From the NCBI GenBank assembly GCA_023935145.1, contig CM043699.1, forward strand, positions 145,375,536-145,439,535: DNA of 64,000 nucleotides, read 5' to 3'. The notes under the pieces are model-generated. The model had not been told where the DNA came from and made no database searches. It saw only the letters and a program-made list of their open reading frames with translations. This stretch comes from Bretschneidera sinensis (Eukaryota > Streptophyta > Magnoliopsida > Brassicales > Akaniaceae). How positions within the stretch are numbered: the first letter of the stretch is position 1; each line of letters begins with the position of its first letter. Position numbers and translations under genes: made by a program. This document shows positions 45,452 to 57,833 of the stretch, one piece after another.

Positions 45452-48400
45452 ATGGGATTGAAGAGGGTGGTGAAGAAAGGAGTTGGGTCACTGGGAGAGA
45501 TGGGCTTCATCAAAGACGGCGGAGCCATCAACTGGTTCCCTGGCCACATGGCCGCCGCCACCCGCGCCATCCGCAACCGCCTTAAGCTCTCCGACCTCGT
45601 CATCGAAGTCCGCGACTCCCGCGTCCGTACCCATCTATGCTTTCATACACCCTTTATATATATCTATTTATGTATATAAAGAGAGAAGATATTTATTTGT
45701 TGTTTGTTTCTAAAATTCTTACAGATCCCTTTATCCTCTGCAAATGAAGACCTGCAGCTTCAGCTCTCCGCCAAAAGGCGTGTCATTGCTCTCAACAAGA
45801 AAGATTTAGCTAACCCCAATATTCTCAACGTATGATTCCCTTCCTTTTGCTCTTACTCCTGTTACCTCGTGAATAATCTCTATTACTACATGCTTTGCTT
45901 TGCAGTTATATTTAGAATTAAATTCTACTACTTATATATTTATCTGTTTATTGCAGAAATGGGTACGTTATTTTGATTCGTGCAAGCAGGATTGCATTCA
46001 CATTAATGCCCATAGCAGGAGTTCTGTTAAGAAGGTTAACTTCCTTTTTTTTTTCTTTCTAATTTTCTCTTAATATGAATAGCCCTATTAAAATACTTAG
46101 TTAATGATTGATTTTTTTCTCTTATGTTTGTGTTATTCTTAAAAAAAAAAAAAAAAAAATTCACGTGATATCTTGCACATTTACTTGCTTCTTTATACTT
46201 GATTGATTTTATGTCATCAAATTTAATTTAGTGCTTCATCTAATATGCTTATACTGCTCCGAATCTTGTTCATGATGTTTTCTTGTCTGTCATGTAGCTT
46301 CTTGATCTTGTGGAATTTAAACTTAAGGAAGTTATAGCAAGAGAGCCTACTCTCCTTGTTATGGTGGTCGGTGTTCCTAATGTTGGGAAATCAGCTTTAA
46401 TCAATTCAATCCATCAAATTGCATCATCTCGCTTTCCTGGTAAGACGTTAATATGTTTGTTCTATTATATATGATTTAGTTTTTCTTTGAAGCACAATTT
46501 TGTGGCTGACCAGTCAATCAAGTTATCACTCATCAGTATGATTACTTTGAAGTCATCAACATTGAGCATTTACCGTTTGGAGTTTTACACATAGTGCAGG
46601 GGAAGATGAAAAGAGCTACAGTGGGCCCATTGCCTGGTGTTACACAAGATATTGCTGGATTCAAGGTCAAGTGTTTTTGTTTTTTCATTTTCTTATGGCT
46701 CTAAACTATCAGGAGACTGGTTCTCTGTCTCTCTACATGCGCATGGATACACACCCTATTTTCTATGAAATTGAAATATGTCAGATATTGGCTACTATTT
46801 TGGTAAGCAAATCAGTTGAATAGCTTCTGTGTTTGAATAGCAGTGGCCCTCCGTGCAATCTGTTATCTGTCTTCCGGGCCTCTCTTCTAACCCACTAATA
46901 TTTGGAGCATTGGAGTCCTTTACTAAATTCAGCGAGACAACTTTAAATTAAATTTCAAGGATAAATATCTAACCTTTATTGAGGATACCTTTTTCTTTCT
47001 TTCATTTTTCTAGGGGTGGGGAGGGGGTTACTCTATATATTGATAATTTTGTTATGCTGAATGTTAGCTGAATTGTTTTTTCGTGTCTACATTATCTTTC
47101 CAAGTTTTGATTTTGCTAATGGAAACTGTTCTTTTTTTCTTTCGCATTTGGTTTTTATATGGTCCTGGTTTTAAGTTCATGATCTAATCTGCTTGATATT
47201 TGATAATTAAGTATTGAATAATTATGGTGTAATTTTATTTATGCTGTGTTAATGTACAGATTGCTCATAAACCTAGCATATATGTTCTCGACTCCCCTGG
47301 CATCTTGGTTCCAAGTATCCCATATGTAGAGGCAGGGTTGAAGCTTGCTCTTGCAGGTTCAAAACTATTGACTTTCTGTTTGGTTCTTCTGAATTTTCTT
47401 TAATACCATATGTTGTGTTCTAGTATATATAGTCATTGGAGCATGTTCTTGTTGGTTAGCAATTCATGCAATGATATTGCTCCAAAAATACTTTTTTCTG
47501 GACAGAATATGTGAGCTATGAACTTGTATGTTTGAGTCACAATTGTTAGGTTTTGGGTTGTCCATATCATGAAGGAGTTATCTATGGCCGCAGAAGAGTT
47601 GTTTTCTTGTTTTATATGCTCATAAGCACCTAAACTTTGTTTCAAAAAAACTGTGTGAATTATTATAAGAAGTTAATACTTGAAATCCACTTCAATTACT
47701 CCAGCTTTTTGAAAGATTTATGTATTTGAATGAATATGTAGGGTCTGTGAAAGATTCTGTTGTAGGTGAGGAGCGTAGTGCACAGTATTTACTGGCTGTT
47801 TTAAATACTCGAGGCACTCCCCTTCACTGGAAGCACTTAAATGACAGAATGGAAGGGAGTCATCATGATTGTGAGGTCAAACATGAGTACAATCTAAAAG
47901 ATCTTCGGCAAAAAACAAGGAAGCCGCCCAATCTGTCTGATGTGCTGTATATTGAGGTAACAAATTCTCTCTCTTTCTCTCACTATGTGATCAATGTGGA
48001 ATGGTCATAATTGCAACTTGTAAATAGTTGTACTAAGATGCTTTATTGTCCTCTGAAAAGGAAAAAAAAGTAAGAATAAGATGCTGTCTGATTGTTAGCC
48101 TGGCGAGTTGTGGTTAGTTTTTCTTCCTGTGTATTGGATGTTTCAAGTTTCTGCATTTTGAATAAGTTCTTCAGTTGTGAGTCTCCTTGGTAAGATTTTG
48201 TCTCTGTCGAATTTTAGTCGTTTTTTAGTTCGATTGGTATCTTTTGTTCAATAGGCTGCTTGTCAGAGATTTGAGTTTTTGAATTCACTGTCAGCTTTTT
48301 TTTTTTAGAGGAACTAAAATGATATTATTCAACAACATCCATAAAGAGCTGGGAGTTGAGAAAATGGGGAAGATGCCCAACCCAATTCTTGGAGTCTATT

Positions 48401-51400
48401 ACAAGAGTAGCATGCCTAGCAAGCAGATGAGCAGCTTTATTAGCTTGTCTAGGAATAAAATGAAAAGAACACGCTTGAAAATTAGAACCTAACACCGATA
48501 AGTCATGAACAATTCCTGCCCAGACTGACAACGAACTCGTCTTGCCGTTTGCCTCTTGAACCATTCTTAAACTATCTGATTCTAGCTCAACCTTTGTGAA
48601 TCCATGGAGTAAAGCGGATTTCAGATCCTCCCTAGTAGCCATCAATTCTGCAAGGAAGGGATCTGAAACCTGATAACACTTCGTGGAACAAGCAGCAAGA
48701 AAAATGCCAGCAGCATCTCTTATGATCACACCGCCACCTGCAATGCTGCCCCGCCAGAAAACAGTCCCATCTCTATTAATCTTCACAAAAGAATGTCGAG
48801 GGGGAGACCAACGGACCTCCGGACCAACTTCGATCCTCCTCTCCTGTCCTCCGTGATTCTGAAACTCGTTGTATTAGGTCAACAAACTCGTACCAGCTGA
48901 AACAATATCGTCAGCCGACTTACCAGACTTACCGGAGTTAATGAAGTTACGATTCGTCCATATGAACCAAGCAAGGACAAACCAGTATGCAATTTTCTCC
49001 TGTTCTGAAGTGTCAACCACTGTGAACATCCACTCCCTAACCCCCAACATGATGCAATCAGTCCAGCTAAACTGGTTTTTCAATGCTAACTCCCACACTG
49101 AACTTGCTGTCTTACATTGAAAAACGGCATGCTGTACATCCTCTACTGCATCTCCACATAAACTGCAGACTTCAGGCAAATTCACTCCATGCCAGAGTAG
49201 ATTGATTTTGCAATGGCAAAGTCTTCATGCAAAAATTTTAATTTTTGGAGGAATCTTTAAAGACCCGATACTTGTCTATACCTTGTCCCTAGTAGGTCCA
49301 GGACCCCCACCCCTTACCATCGAGCCCACTAACGAATTCATCCTTCTACTTTCGGCAGCCAAAGTAACCTGGTAGCCACTTCTCACCATGTACTGCCAAG
49401 AGGACGTATAATGCCAAATACATTGATCATTTGGCTGGTTCCAACTTAATGGAATGTATGAAATTATGTGCACTTCATGAGATAAAAACCGGTTCCTTAA
49501 AGCAGGAAGATTCCAAGAAGACGTTATATTGTCAATGAGCTCTACTACCTTCTCCTTTGGATCAAGAAAAACATTCGGGGAGGTCACTTTAAAAGACCAG
49601 GGTACGGGGACCCAAGGATCCTTCCAGATCTTAATCTCCTCTCCCGTACCCACATGCCATCTCAACCCGTTAAGAAGAACTATCCGGCTTTCCCATATAC
49701 TTCTCCAGGTATAAGACGGAAAAGAACCAAGGTTTGCATGTAGGAAATCAGTGTTAGGAAAGTATTTAGCTTTTAGGACAGCATGGCAGTGAGAATCTGA
49801 ATTGTGAATCAACCTCCACCCCTGTTTTGCAAGAAGGGCAAGATTGAATAAATGCAAGTCTCGAAACCCCTTACCCCCTTCCGACTTAGGTCAACACATT
49901 TATCTCCAACTGACCCAATGAATTTTCCGTTCATTAGATTGTTTCCCTCACCAAAAGCGACTCATCATAGCTCCCAATTCATCACAAAAATTCTTTGGGA
50001 GCTTGAAACAACTCATCGTATAAGTAGGAAGTGGTTGAACAACGGCTTTAATCAGTATTTCTTTTCCCCTTGGGACAATAACTTTTCCTTCCAACTTTTG
50101 ATTTTACTCCACACCCGGTCCTTTAAAGTCTTGAACAAAGAGATTTTTTATCGACCCACCATCGCTGGTAACATCCAATATTTCTCTTGACAACTTACCT
50201 ACTGAACCTGTAGAGTATTTGCAATATCCTCTGCCATCTCATTCCTAAAGTTAGGACTGAAACAAACAGCAGAGTTATCAAAATTCATAACCTGCCCAGA
50301 ACTGGACTCGTGTAATGCCAAAACATTGGAGATTACTTCACACTCATTTGTAGTGGCCTTGCAGAATAGAATACTATCATCTGCAAAGAAGAGATGTGAA
50401 ACCACTGGTCTAGTCCGATTAGCTTTAACTCCATGAAGCATCCCAGCTAGCTCTCTCTGTTTAATTAAGGGGGACAGTACTTCAGCGCACAATAAAAATA
50501 AATAAGGGGAGAGAGGGTCACCTTGCCGGAGGCCATGCGATGGTGTAATATTTCCTTTCGGTTCACCATTAATTAATACCGAATATGAAACCGTTGACAC
50601 ACACTGCATGATCAGTCGGATCCAGTCAGAATGAAACCCCAATCTGCCCAAGTCTCCCTCCAAGAAACTCCATTCAACCCGATCATAAGCTTTGCTCATG
50701 TCTAACTTCAGCGCTATTAACGCTTCTTTCCGTCCCTTTTTGTTCTTCAATTTATGCAAGAGTTCATATGCGACTAAAAAGTTGTATGTAATCAATCGTC
50801 GGGGCACAAAGGCACTTTGATACGGAGCTATAATGAGAGGAAGAGTCATTGCAAGCACTTCTGCAATAATTTTATAGATCACATTACAAAGATTAATAGG
50901 CCAAAATTGAGAGACCAACTTCGGATTTTGAATTTTCGGAATTAGAAAAATAAAAGTTGAATTTACTACAGGATCCATCAAGCCCCCATTTAAAAAGTGC
51001 AATACCTTATTAGTAGCATCATCACTGACAATATCCCAATATTTTTTATAAAATAAAGCACACATACCATCGGGTCTTGTAAAGCCACATGGACTTCCTC
51101 TCGTGTAAATTCAGCTAGCAAAGAAGTATTCATATCATCAAACACTTTTCTTTCCAGCGAATCCAGAGCTTCAGCCTGACACTCCAGGCTAGAAGTAGTG
51201 AATATGTCCTGGAAATACCCATAGATAACCCTTTCCAGTTGGTCATCCTCATCTTGCCATACTCCACTCTCATCTCTCAGTTGATTGATGGAATTTTTCC
51301 ATCGTCGGTGTGAGGCACGTTTATGAAAGAAAGAAGTGTTTCTATCCCCTTTCTTCAACCACTGAATTCGCGACCTCTATTTCCAAACTATTTCCTCTGC

Positions 51401-54400
51401 TGTTAGTAAATCATTCATCTGCCTGATAATCTCGCGCTCCTCTGATAGTGACTCGGTAGAAACATGTTTATTTTTTTACCTTTTTCAACAAGTCACGAAG
51501 ATCATTCACCGATCGACCCGCCTCACCAATTGTTTTGTTATGCCATTCCTGTAAGCTTGTAAGCTAGAACCAGTTCGTAGTATTCTGGTACACACATCAT
51601 CACTGTTAGAAGTCGACCTCCAACTATCAGCAATAATCTGTTTATAGACCTCCATCTATTGTCTCCCTATCTTTCGTTTGCTCGGACGATTAACATCAAG
51701 AACTATAGGGCAATGGTCTGAATAACTTGCATAGGAATGAGAAACGAAATAATTTGGTTTCAAATCACACCATTTAGATGTTGCCAAGAATTGGTCAAGA
51801 CGCTCACACACGTGAACCTCAGGTTCCCGATTATTCGTCCAAGTGAACCACGACCCATGGAAACCCAAGTCGGTAAATCCGCAGTTATCCACAATCTGTT
51901 TGAAATCCCGAATATGTACTTCCCATCTGTCAGACATCCCTTCCTTTTCACTGGACACAAGAATCTCGTTGAAATCTCCACCAACCACCTATGGAAGACT
52001 ACAACGAGAATTAAGCTGTCACAACAACTCCCAAGAATGCACTCTGAGTGAATGAACCAGATTACCATAAAAACCTGTAAAACGCCATGACCTTATGGAA
52101 TTAGAAACTGTAACGTCGACATGATAGTCCGAATATGACTCTAACATCACACTAATATCACGTTTCCAAAATAATGCTAACCCCCTGCTTCTGCCCCGGG
52201 CTCCCACTGTGATACCACACTCCAAACCACACTTTTGCTTCAACGTATCCATCTCACTAACCCATAGCTTCGTTTTTCATGAGAAATACTACATCGAGAG
52301 ATTCCCGTTTGATGACATCACCAAGCACCCTCAATGCACGGGGTCATGTTCCTCTTCATTTGAGAATTTAAATGGAGGGCAAGTTCATGGTGAGATTGAA
52401 TGTCATCATGACAAATTTGAATTTAAATATTTTCCATTTAATGATTTGGCATTCAATCTCATCATAAACTTGACTCCATTTCAATTCTCAAATAGAAAGG
52501 ATCATGATCCCAATGCACAGGGTTCCCAAGCCCCCATACATTCTAGCTCAAAATTGTCATCTTACCTCCCAGAGCGGTCCAGCCGGCTCCACTTCTGAAT
52601 TGTGAAATTCTATGCCTTCCATACCCAAAAGATCCCCATCCTTCCTTCGCTTTCTAGACATCTCCATAGTCACAGCATCCATCTCCCTCACCCCCTCACC
52701 TTCAGCCTTACGCTTTCCTGTCTTACTAACCTCCCTATGCACCATGAGCGAATTGACCTTACTAATCCTTTTCCACTTTTTTTTCCTTCCTGCCCTGCCC
52801 CTCCTTTTAACATCCTCATTCACCGGCAACATAGAAACTGGAGTCTCCACGAGCCCAGATTCGTTAATCACATTCCCCTCCTTCTGCATCTGTTCTGACT
52901 GCGCCAAAGGCTTCATATCTTTCACAATTTCCGGGTCCCATAATGCTGGTTGCTTCTTTACTGATTGAATCGGTTTAGTCACGCCTTGAGAAGTCATGAC
53001 ACAGGAGTTGTGTTTGTCATCATCGCACCGTTACACTTAGGATCTCCATCATCCTTCACTACATCCACATAGGTATCTGTCACTTGTGGTTTCGACACTG
53101 TTCCAGGATCCAGACTTGCACCACTCTTGTGCCCAAATTTTCCGGATTCGATAGGACGCCTTGGAGCTTTCACGACAGTTACTCCCTGCTTTTTCCACTC
53201 CAGTGTTGCTCTCAGCCACGCCCCGTACTGCTTATCAATCAATGTATGATCAACTCCACCTGCTTTGGTGTGATTACTGTCTTTCTCTATATGTCCCAGT
53301 CGACCTCATTCATAACAAAAATCTGGAAGACGTTCATATGTTATCGGGATCCACAGCGGCTGTTTCTGTCCCGGCAACACCACCTGAAGACTGCACCGGA
53401 GAGGTCCGGTAACATCCAGGCAAAGCCGAACCCTGAGGAACTGTTCCCACCCCATTCCAGAGTCATCAACATCCACTTGCTCAACCAACCCTACCTTGTC
53501 TCCAACCATACAACCCACTGCCTCCGACATGCATCCCGGGGGGGAGATCGTGGAACCTAATCCAGAAGAGAGCATGAAGAAAGCTTAACTCTGAGGGCCG
53601 AATAAACCCATTATAATCCTGTAGTATAAGAAGATGTTTGTCAAAAGATCAGGGACCAGAATCAACGACCCAATCCCTATCCCTAGCGGATTTGAAGTGA
53701 AATAGGAAAAGATTATCTCCTAGAGCGCGACTCAAAACCATCAATAGTCCTCCATATAGCACTCATCGTCCTCATAAGGGCTTCGCCATTGAAAGGCCGT
53801 ACTGTCAAAAGCTTCCCCACAAGCCCAAACTCCCTGTATTGGAAACCCTTCTCAACATTGTGCCCTTGTAATACTAGTGCGTCATTCTCCTCCAGTTAGC
53901 TTAAAAGATCTCAGTTTTACCAGGAGATCCGTCTCAATCCGAACCCTAGTCTCTATTAATAACGTGAACCAAACCAACGAAACTCCCACTACCAGGAGAG
54001 AAATCTTGCGTGCGCAAGGGAAGAAACTCACACTAGCAGCTGGTCCCTGGAGAACTAGAGAAACCTTAACCCTAGGAGAGACGGGAGATTGTAGTACTTC
54101 CTTATAGGCTTAATAAGTACATTACTCTTAAAAAATCAAGGTTTAAGTGAAAACCGGGTAAACCTCAAGTTTTTTTTTTTTTTTTTTAAAAAAAATTCAT
54201 ACTTTGTAACTTTCCAACTTTGTTATGATAGGCATTTCCCCTTTAAAGTTCTTATTGGACGTTTAGCTTATCTTAAGTTACACCTAAAGTAACCAGGAGT
54301 GGACACAAAACTATGATAAGGATAAATCTTATGAATAGAAAGTGCTGATAGGATCTTAATAGAAATATTAAATTATATTGGACTCTCAGCTTGGCAAAAA

Positions 54401-55333
54401 AGGAGAAAAATTACACCGTGAGTGGAATCATTTGTCTGTGATGTAACAGCACAGGGAAATTTCAATAATGCTTTAGTTAATACGATATGGACTGAAAAAT
54501 ATGATTTATACCTCAACCTAGAAAAGAAATTTGATTTAATATGATACAAGGATTACGAAAGCAACAATGGCATTAAATGCATTTCTTGTCTTTAAATTAA
54601 TATGTTTGCTCGGAGTTGATGCAGTTGAGTTAATTTTTAATAGATCAACTGCTGCTGCTTCTATCTTCTTTGTCTATATCGGCTAACAAAGAAAAAGGGA
54701 ACTTTGGAGGGCTTCATTGACTTGTGCAAGCTAAATTAAAATTATTCTCACACTTGCGAAGAAATTGTACAAATTGCCTGTAATAGTTTCATTTAAACAT
54801 ATATAAATTACATATTGCGGTTAATGCTTGCACTATAAGCTAATTTAGGATTGCTTTCGGTATGTGAATCACTTCAAATTATAAGCTTGTTACCCTTCGG
54901 GACAGCACTCTTTTTGAGTAATTTTTAGGTGGTGTTATTTTACATGAGAAATCAAAATTCAAGGTTGCCCCGCTAATAATTTATCATGTTCAGTTGCACC
55001 CTCCTCCAACGGCCTAACCATTTTTCTGTTTATCATATCTAAAGATTTAGTCTTTGCTGGTCTTGTTCTTGATCATTACAGGATCTCGTTTCACGAGTCC
55101 AACGAGCATTGTATGTAACTATGTCAGAATTCAGTGGTAATGTAGAAGACGAGAATGACTTGGAGTGTCTAATAGAACAACAGTTTGAAGTGCTGCAGAC
55201 GGCATTGAAGATACCTCATAAGGCGTCTGAAGCTCGTTTGATGGTATCGAAGAAGTTTCTTACTTTATTCAGGACGGGTAAGCTTGGCCCTTTCATCCTA
55301 GACGATGTCCCTGATGCCAATCCTGTACCATGA
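45452..55333 (+). CDS. SIN2: DAR GTPase, SIN2/DGP2-like (8 exons)
   Basis: This gene encodes a 376-residue circularly permuted GTPase of the YlqF/RbgA family, most like plant SIN2 (DAR GTPase 2), a mitochondrial protein needed for normal ovule integument growth and thought to act in mitoribosome assembly. Exons, all GT-AG: 45452-45622, 45725-45829, 45957-46034, 46298-46439, 46595-46665, 47260-47356, 47742-47956, 55082-55333. They sum to 1131 nt with consistent phases. Motifs occur in the permuted order: the DAR-type box RDSRIP (54-59, Ser for the usual Ala), G4 NKKD (81-84), G5 INAHS (108-112), G1 GVPNVGKS (143-150), G2-like PGVTQ (179-183) and G3 DSPG (200-203). The C-terminal helical region ends at a TGA after LGPFILDDVPD. 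The first residues are basic and short for a targeting signal. All key residues are present. Intron 7 is 7.1 kb because of a LINE insertion. Confidence 0.94.
48325..48786 (-). pseudogene. LINE RNase H domain
   Basis: An RNase H of the plant LINE kind (RVT_3), 153 residues, open throughout. The acidic residues sit in KINRDGT, FLAELMATRED and VELESDS. At the fourth position the usual Asp is replaced in RQANKAAHLLAR, a common change in these domains. It lies directly before the poly-A end. Confidence 0.85.
48874..49185 (-). pseudogene. LINE zinc-binding linker (zf-RVT)
   Basis: The linker between reverse transcriptase and RNase H. It has CSLCGDAVEDVQHAVFQC, the Cys-X2-Cys and His/Cys pattern of this region, then WFIWTNRN. 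A stop and frame change separate it from both neighbours. Confidence 0.82.
49276..51358 (-). pseudogene. LINE reverse transcriptase
   Basis: The segment runs from 51358 down through the core at 51065-50199 to a C-terminal part at 49857-49276. Core motifs are clear: LKLDMSKAYDRVEW, HGLRQGDPLSPYLF and FADDSILF with both active-site Asp present. The core itself has no stop over 288 residues; the breaks are at its two ends. It would copy the LINE transcript at a nicked target if intact, but the whole ORF2 is not open. Confidence 0.9.
51656..52252 (-). pseudogene. LINE endonuclease
   Basis: An apurinic/apyrimidinic-type endonuclease that would nick target DNA. The first part (52252-52019) has GRSRGLALFWKRD; the second (51988-51656) keeps GGDFNEIL and SDHCPIVLDV, the two catalytic boxes. 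A frameshift lies near 52000. The beginning of the domain is cut off by the MITE at 52342-52510. Confidence 0.85.
52342..52510. mobile_element. 169-bp Mutator-type MITE nested in the LINE
   Basis: The termini are ggtcatgttcct and, inverted, ggatcatgatcct, followed by about 60 bp of further inverted homology (tttgagaattt, then ggagattgaatg-like). A 10-bp direct repeat caatgcac(g/a)g flanks it at 52332-52341 and 52511-52520, with one mismatch. Long inverted repeats and a 9-10 bp duplication point to a Mutator-like MITE. It split the start of LINE ORF2, so it is younger than the LINE. Confidence 0.8.
52557..53940 (-). pseudogene. LINE ORF1 (DUF4283 / zinc-knuckle protein)
   Basis: ORF1 is the nucleic-acid-binding protein of plant LINEs. 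From about 53940 it reads TDLLVKLRSFKLT, then after a shift FQYREFGLVGKLLTVRPFNG, the DUF4283 domain, then a second shift near 53730. A CCHC-type knuckle at about 53325-53285 has lost its second Cys to TGA and its last Cys to Ser. The tail (53242-52557) is a basic, low-complexity linker with RKRRKDG. There are multiple stops. Confidence 0.78.
54111..55081 (+). other. Remainder of GTPase intron 7
   Basis: Intron sequence 3' of the LINE with a T18/A9 run near 54171-54197. No gene was seen. It ends in the acceptor attacag at 55075-55081. Confidence 0.6.
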
Positions 55334-55983
55334 AACTTCTGTGCGGCCTTTTCATTCTGTTTCATAATTGTTGTGTGAATATTTCTTTTGAAGGGGAGGA
55401 AAGAGAGAAGACCTTGAGGAAGGGTGGGGGTATTTTGAATTCTTCTTTGAGGTTTTTTCTCATATTGATAGAGCATTTGCTAAACTGTGTAACCTGCACT
55501 ATTAAATGTTTTTTGGGTATCTCTTGTGGAAATTCAGCTTGAATTGATGAGCTTTTGCTGAATTTCCAGTGGATGATCAACCAGCTATCATCTTTATACG
55601 CCTTACTGATGAACTATTGTCAATTAGGTTAACTACCACCAATTATTTTAAATAGATGGATTTGGGTTGGGCTATTTATTCATGAATTGCAAAACCCAAA
55701 TTCAACCCAGCTCGATCCACCAACCTACATAAAAATATGAGGTTAAATGACAACCATATCCTCATGATTTGATTGTAATTATGATTCAAGTCAAAATTTT
55801 GTTAAAATGTTTATTGCATCTTTTTGTTATCTTCTATTTACTGTGAAGATTAAACTGACCCTATAGCTTGCCATGTTAGACAACTCAAAAGGAGTAACAA
55901 AAACTATTGCTTTTCATTTTTGTTTCACACCCAAAATCGTTAAATCCTCAAAAACCATTGTTTTAGGCTTGTAGAGAATGATT
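55334..55983. other. GTPase 3' flank
   Basis: The 3' UTR and downstream sequence. No clear polyadenylation signal is placed close to the stop, and nothing else was recognised. Confidence 0.4.
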
Positions 55984-55989
55984 TTAAGG

Positions 55990-56837
55990 GTTTGTTTGGT
56001 TTATGAAAAGAATTATAATAAGATAGAATTAAGGTTATAGTGCGATAAGATCACAAAAGATTAAACTAGTGTTATTTTAATTTTATGTTTGGTCTATTGG
56101 ATTGGTTAATTAGTATTAAAATAGAATTACAAACTGAAAGACCATAATACATTTTACTATTTTTCTACTTTTCTAAAATTTCTCATCAATAATCTCTTAA
56201 TTTGTTCCTAATTTTCTCAACAACTGAAGCAGTGGTAGAGGACTCAAATATGGGTTTTTTGAACTTTCCCTTTAGTTTTCTTGGGTGCCAAACAAAAGTT
56301 TTGGTTTTCCTATTTTCCTTTCCATGCATATATTAACAAAACTCAAACTTCAACAAGTCGGCAAAATCTCTAAAAAAACCATTTGCAACATCAACAGAAA
56401 TTCACAAATCCAACAATCGATCTATGAAAATACACACGATCCATTGCACTAATCCAAAAAACCTATAAACCAAGAAAAAACATTGAAAAGCCCCAAAAAT
56501 CACCCCATCAAAGAGAGGCCGTGACTCACCATCGAATTTGGTGCGACAGTTGCCATCAGTTATGGTGTGACGGTTTCTATTGGATCTAGTGCAATTGTAG
56601 CGATCCTAGTGTATAATGACTGCCAGGGAAAAAATGAAATGAGTAAAAAAAAAATTAGCCCCAAAACTTGGATTATTTCTATCCCATGGAAGATAGGACA
56701 AAAATATTGGGATTAGAATTATTTTTGTCTCACCTCAATCCCATATGAATAATAAATATTTGCAACCAAATATGATATTAACTATTCATATGTGATGAAA
56801 TTAGTTTATCCCACTTTAGTTCTCCAATTAAACGGGC
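55990..56837. mobile_element. Tourist/PIF-like non-autonomous element
   Basis: The left end is gggtttgtttggttta and the right end, inverted, is gggcccgtttaattgg, with TAA next to both ends. GGG-rich ends plus a 3-bp TAA or TTA duplication fit PIF/Harbinger. The interior is non-coding. Its terminal sequence is shared with the fragment at 28380-28550. Confidence 0.6.
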
Positions 56838-57833
56838 CCTAACTGCTCATAATCTATTACTATTATAAAGCCAGAAGACCTTTTTAGTGTCCACTTCTCA
56901 TTAAAAATTATTAGTCAATCTTATAATATCAAAGTTTCAAAATTACTCACTCAACTTAAGTAACCCATAGAATCAGAGAGAGTGCAAAAGTGACATTTCA
57001 ATATTAAAAGAAAAAACTAAAAATCCCACACCCACACCGATATTCTAACTTCTAACTCTCCCTCTATCTTCCACATTCTATATCTCTTTATCTCTCTCAT
57101 TAGTCATACTTGATAACCACCACCCCACATCTTACTCTTCTCTATCCCCTAACTATCTCTCTCTTATTTCTTAACTGATCAAACATTTATCTTGTTTTTG
57201 CATGCTTCCTTTATTGAGGATGTTGATTTGTAGATTTTTAAATCTTTTGGGGCTTTAAGTTTGATAGCTATCGATCAAATATCTATCATGTTTTTTAATG
57301 TATTTGTTCAAGTCATCCTTTGAGGTCTGATCCATATCAACCGAGTCCAAAGTACTTACAAAGGAATTTGCTTTGAGTTTTTGTCTCTAGGAAAGACCCT
57401 TTGATGCTCAAGTCAACAAATGACTTAAGAGAAAAAAAAAAAAAGGAAATGAGAGATAAGAATATTCTTGAGAAAGAGTGTAATAAATAGTGAACTTGGA
57501 AAGTTGTGCCTTTTAATAGGGCAAAGAATCTTTACCATAATGCGAAAAGGTGGTGGGGCCCTCCGAAGTGAAATTACCTTTTTTACCCTTAGGTGTAGTA
57601 TGGGAGAATGGCTTTTCTTGTGGGACAAGTAGTCTTTTCTCCTTTGGAGTGAAATTACTTTAATGCGCTTAAAGATGGCCACGTGCCGACTTTCTATTGG
57701 GTTGTATATTTTATCCACATAATATGCCCCTCACTCCTTTAAAGGCAACTTTTCGGTCTAAGAGAGTAGTTCTTGAACTATCCTATTCAGGGTCTTTGTC
57801 CTCGGAGGTAGGTCTTCGTTCTCGAAGGTAGAG
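56838..57833. other. Gene-free spacer
   Basis: CT-rich around 57040-57180. No gene, RNA or transposon end was recognised. Confidence 0.4.

Larger units (their letters stand above)
48296..54110 (-). mobile_element. L1-type LINE inserted antisense in GTPase intron 7
   Basis: A near-full-length LINE lies on the opposite strand to the host gene. Its poly-A tail is the T run at 48296-48306. Reading right to left come ORF1, then ORF2 with endonuclease, reverse transcriptase, zinc-binding linker and RNase H. Many stops and shifts make it inactive. The 5' edge is estimated at 54090-54110, upstream of the ORF1 start; no target duplication matching the left flank was found, so this edge is approximate. 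The intron around it keeps normal splice sites (47957 and 55080-55081). Confidence 0.9.

Noticed and set aside
49529..52055. Host gene on the plus strand inside the GTPase intron
   Set aside because: All recognisable domains there are LINE enzymes on the minus strand.
52209..53560. Several plus-strand frames over the LINE
   Set aside because: They are antisense shadows of LINE ORF1 and ORF2, with no domain of their own.
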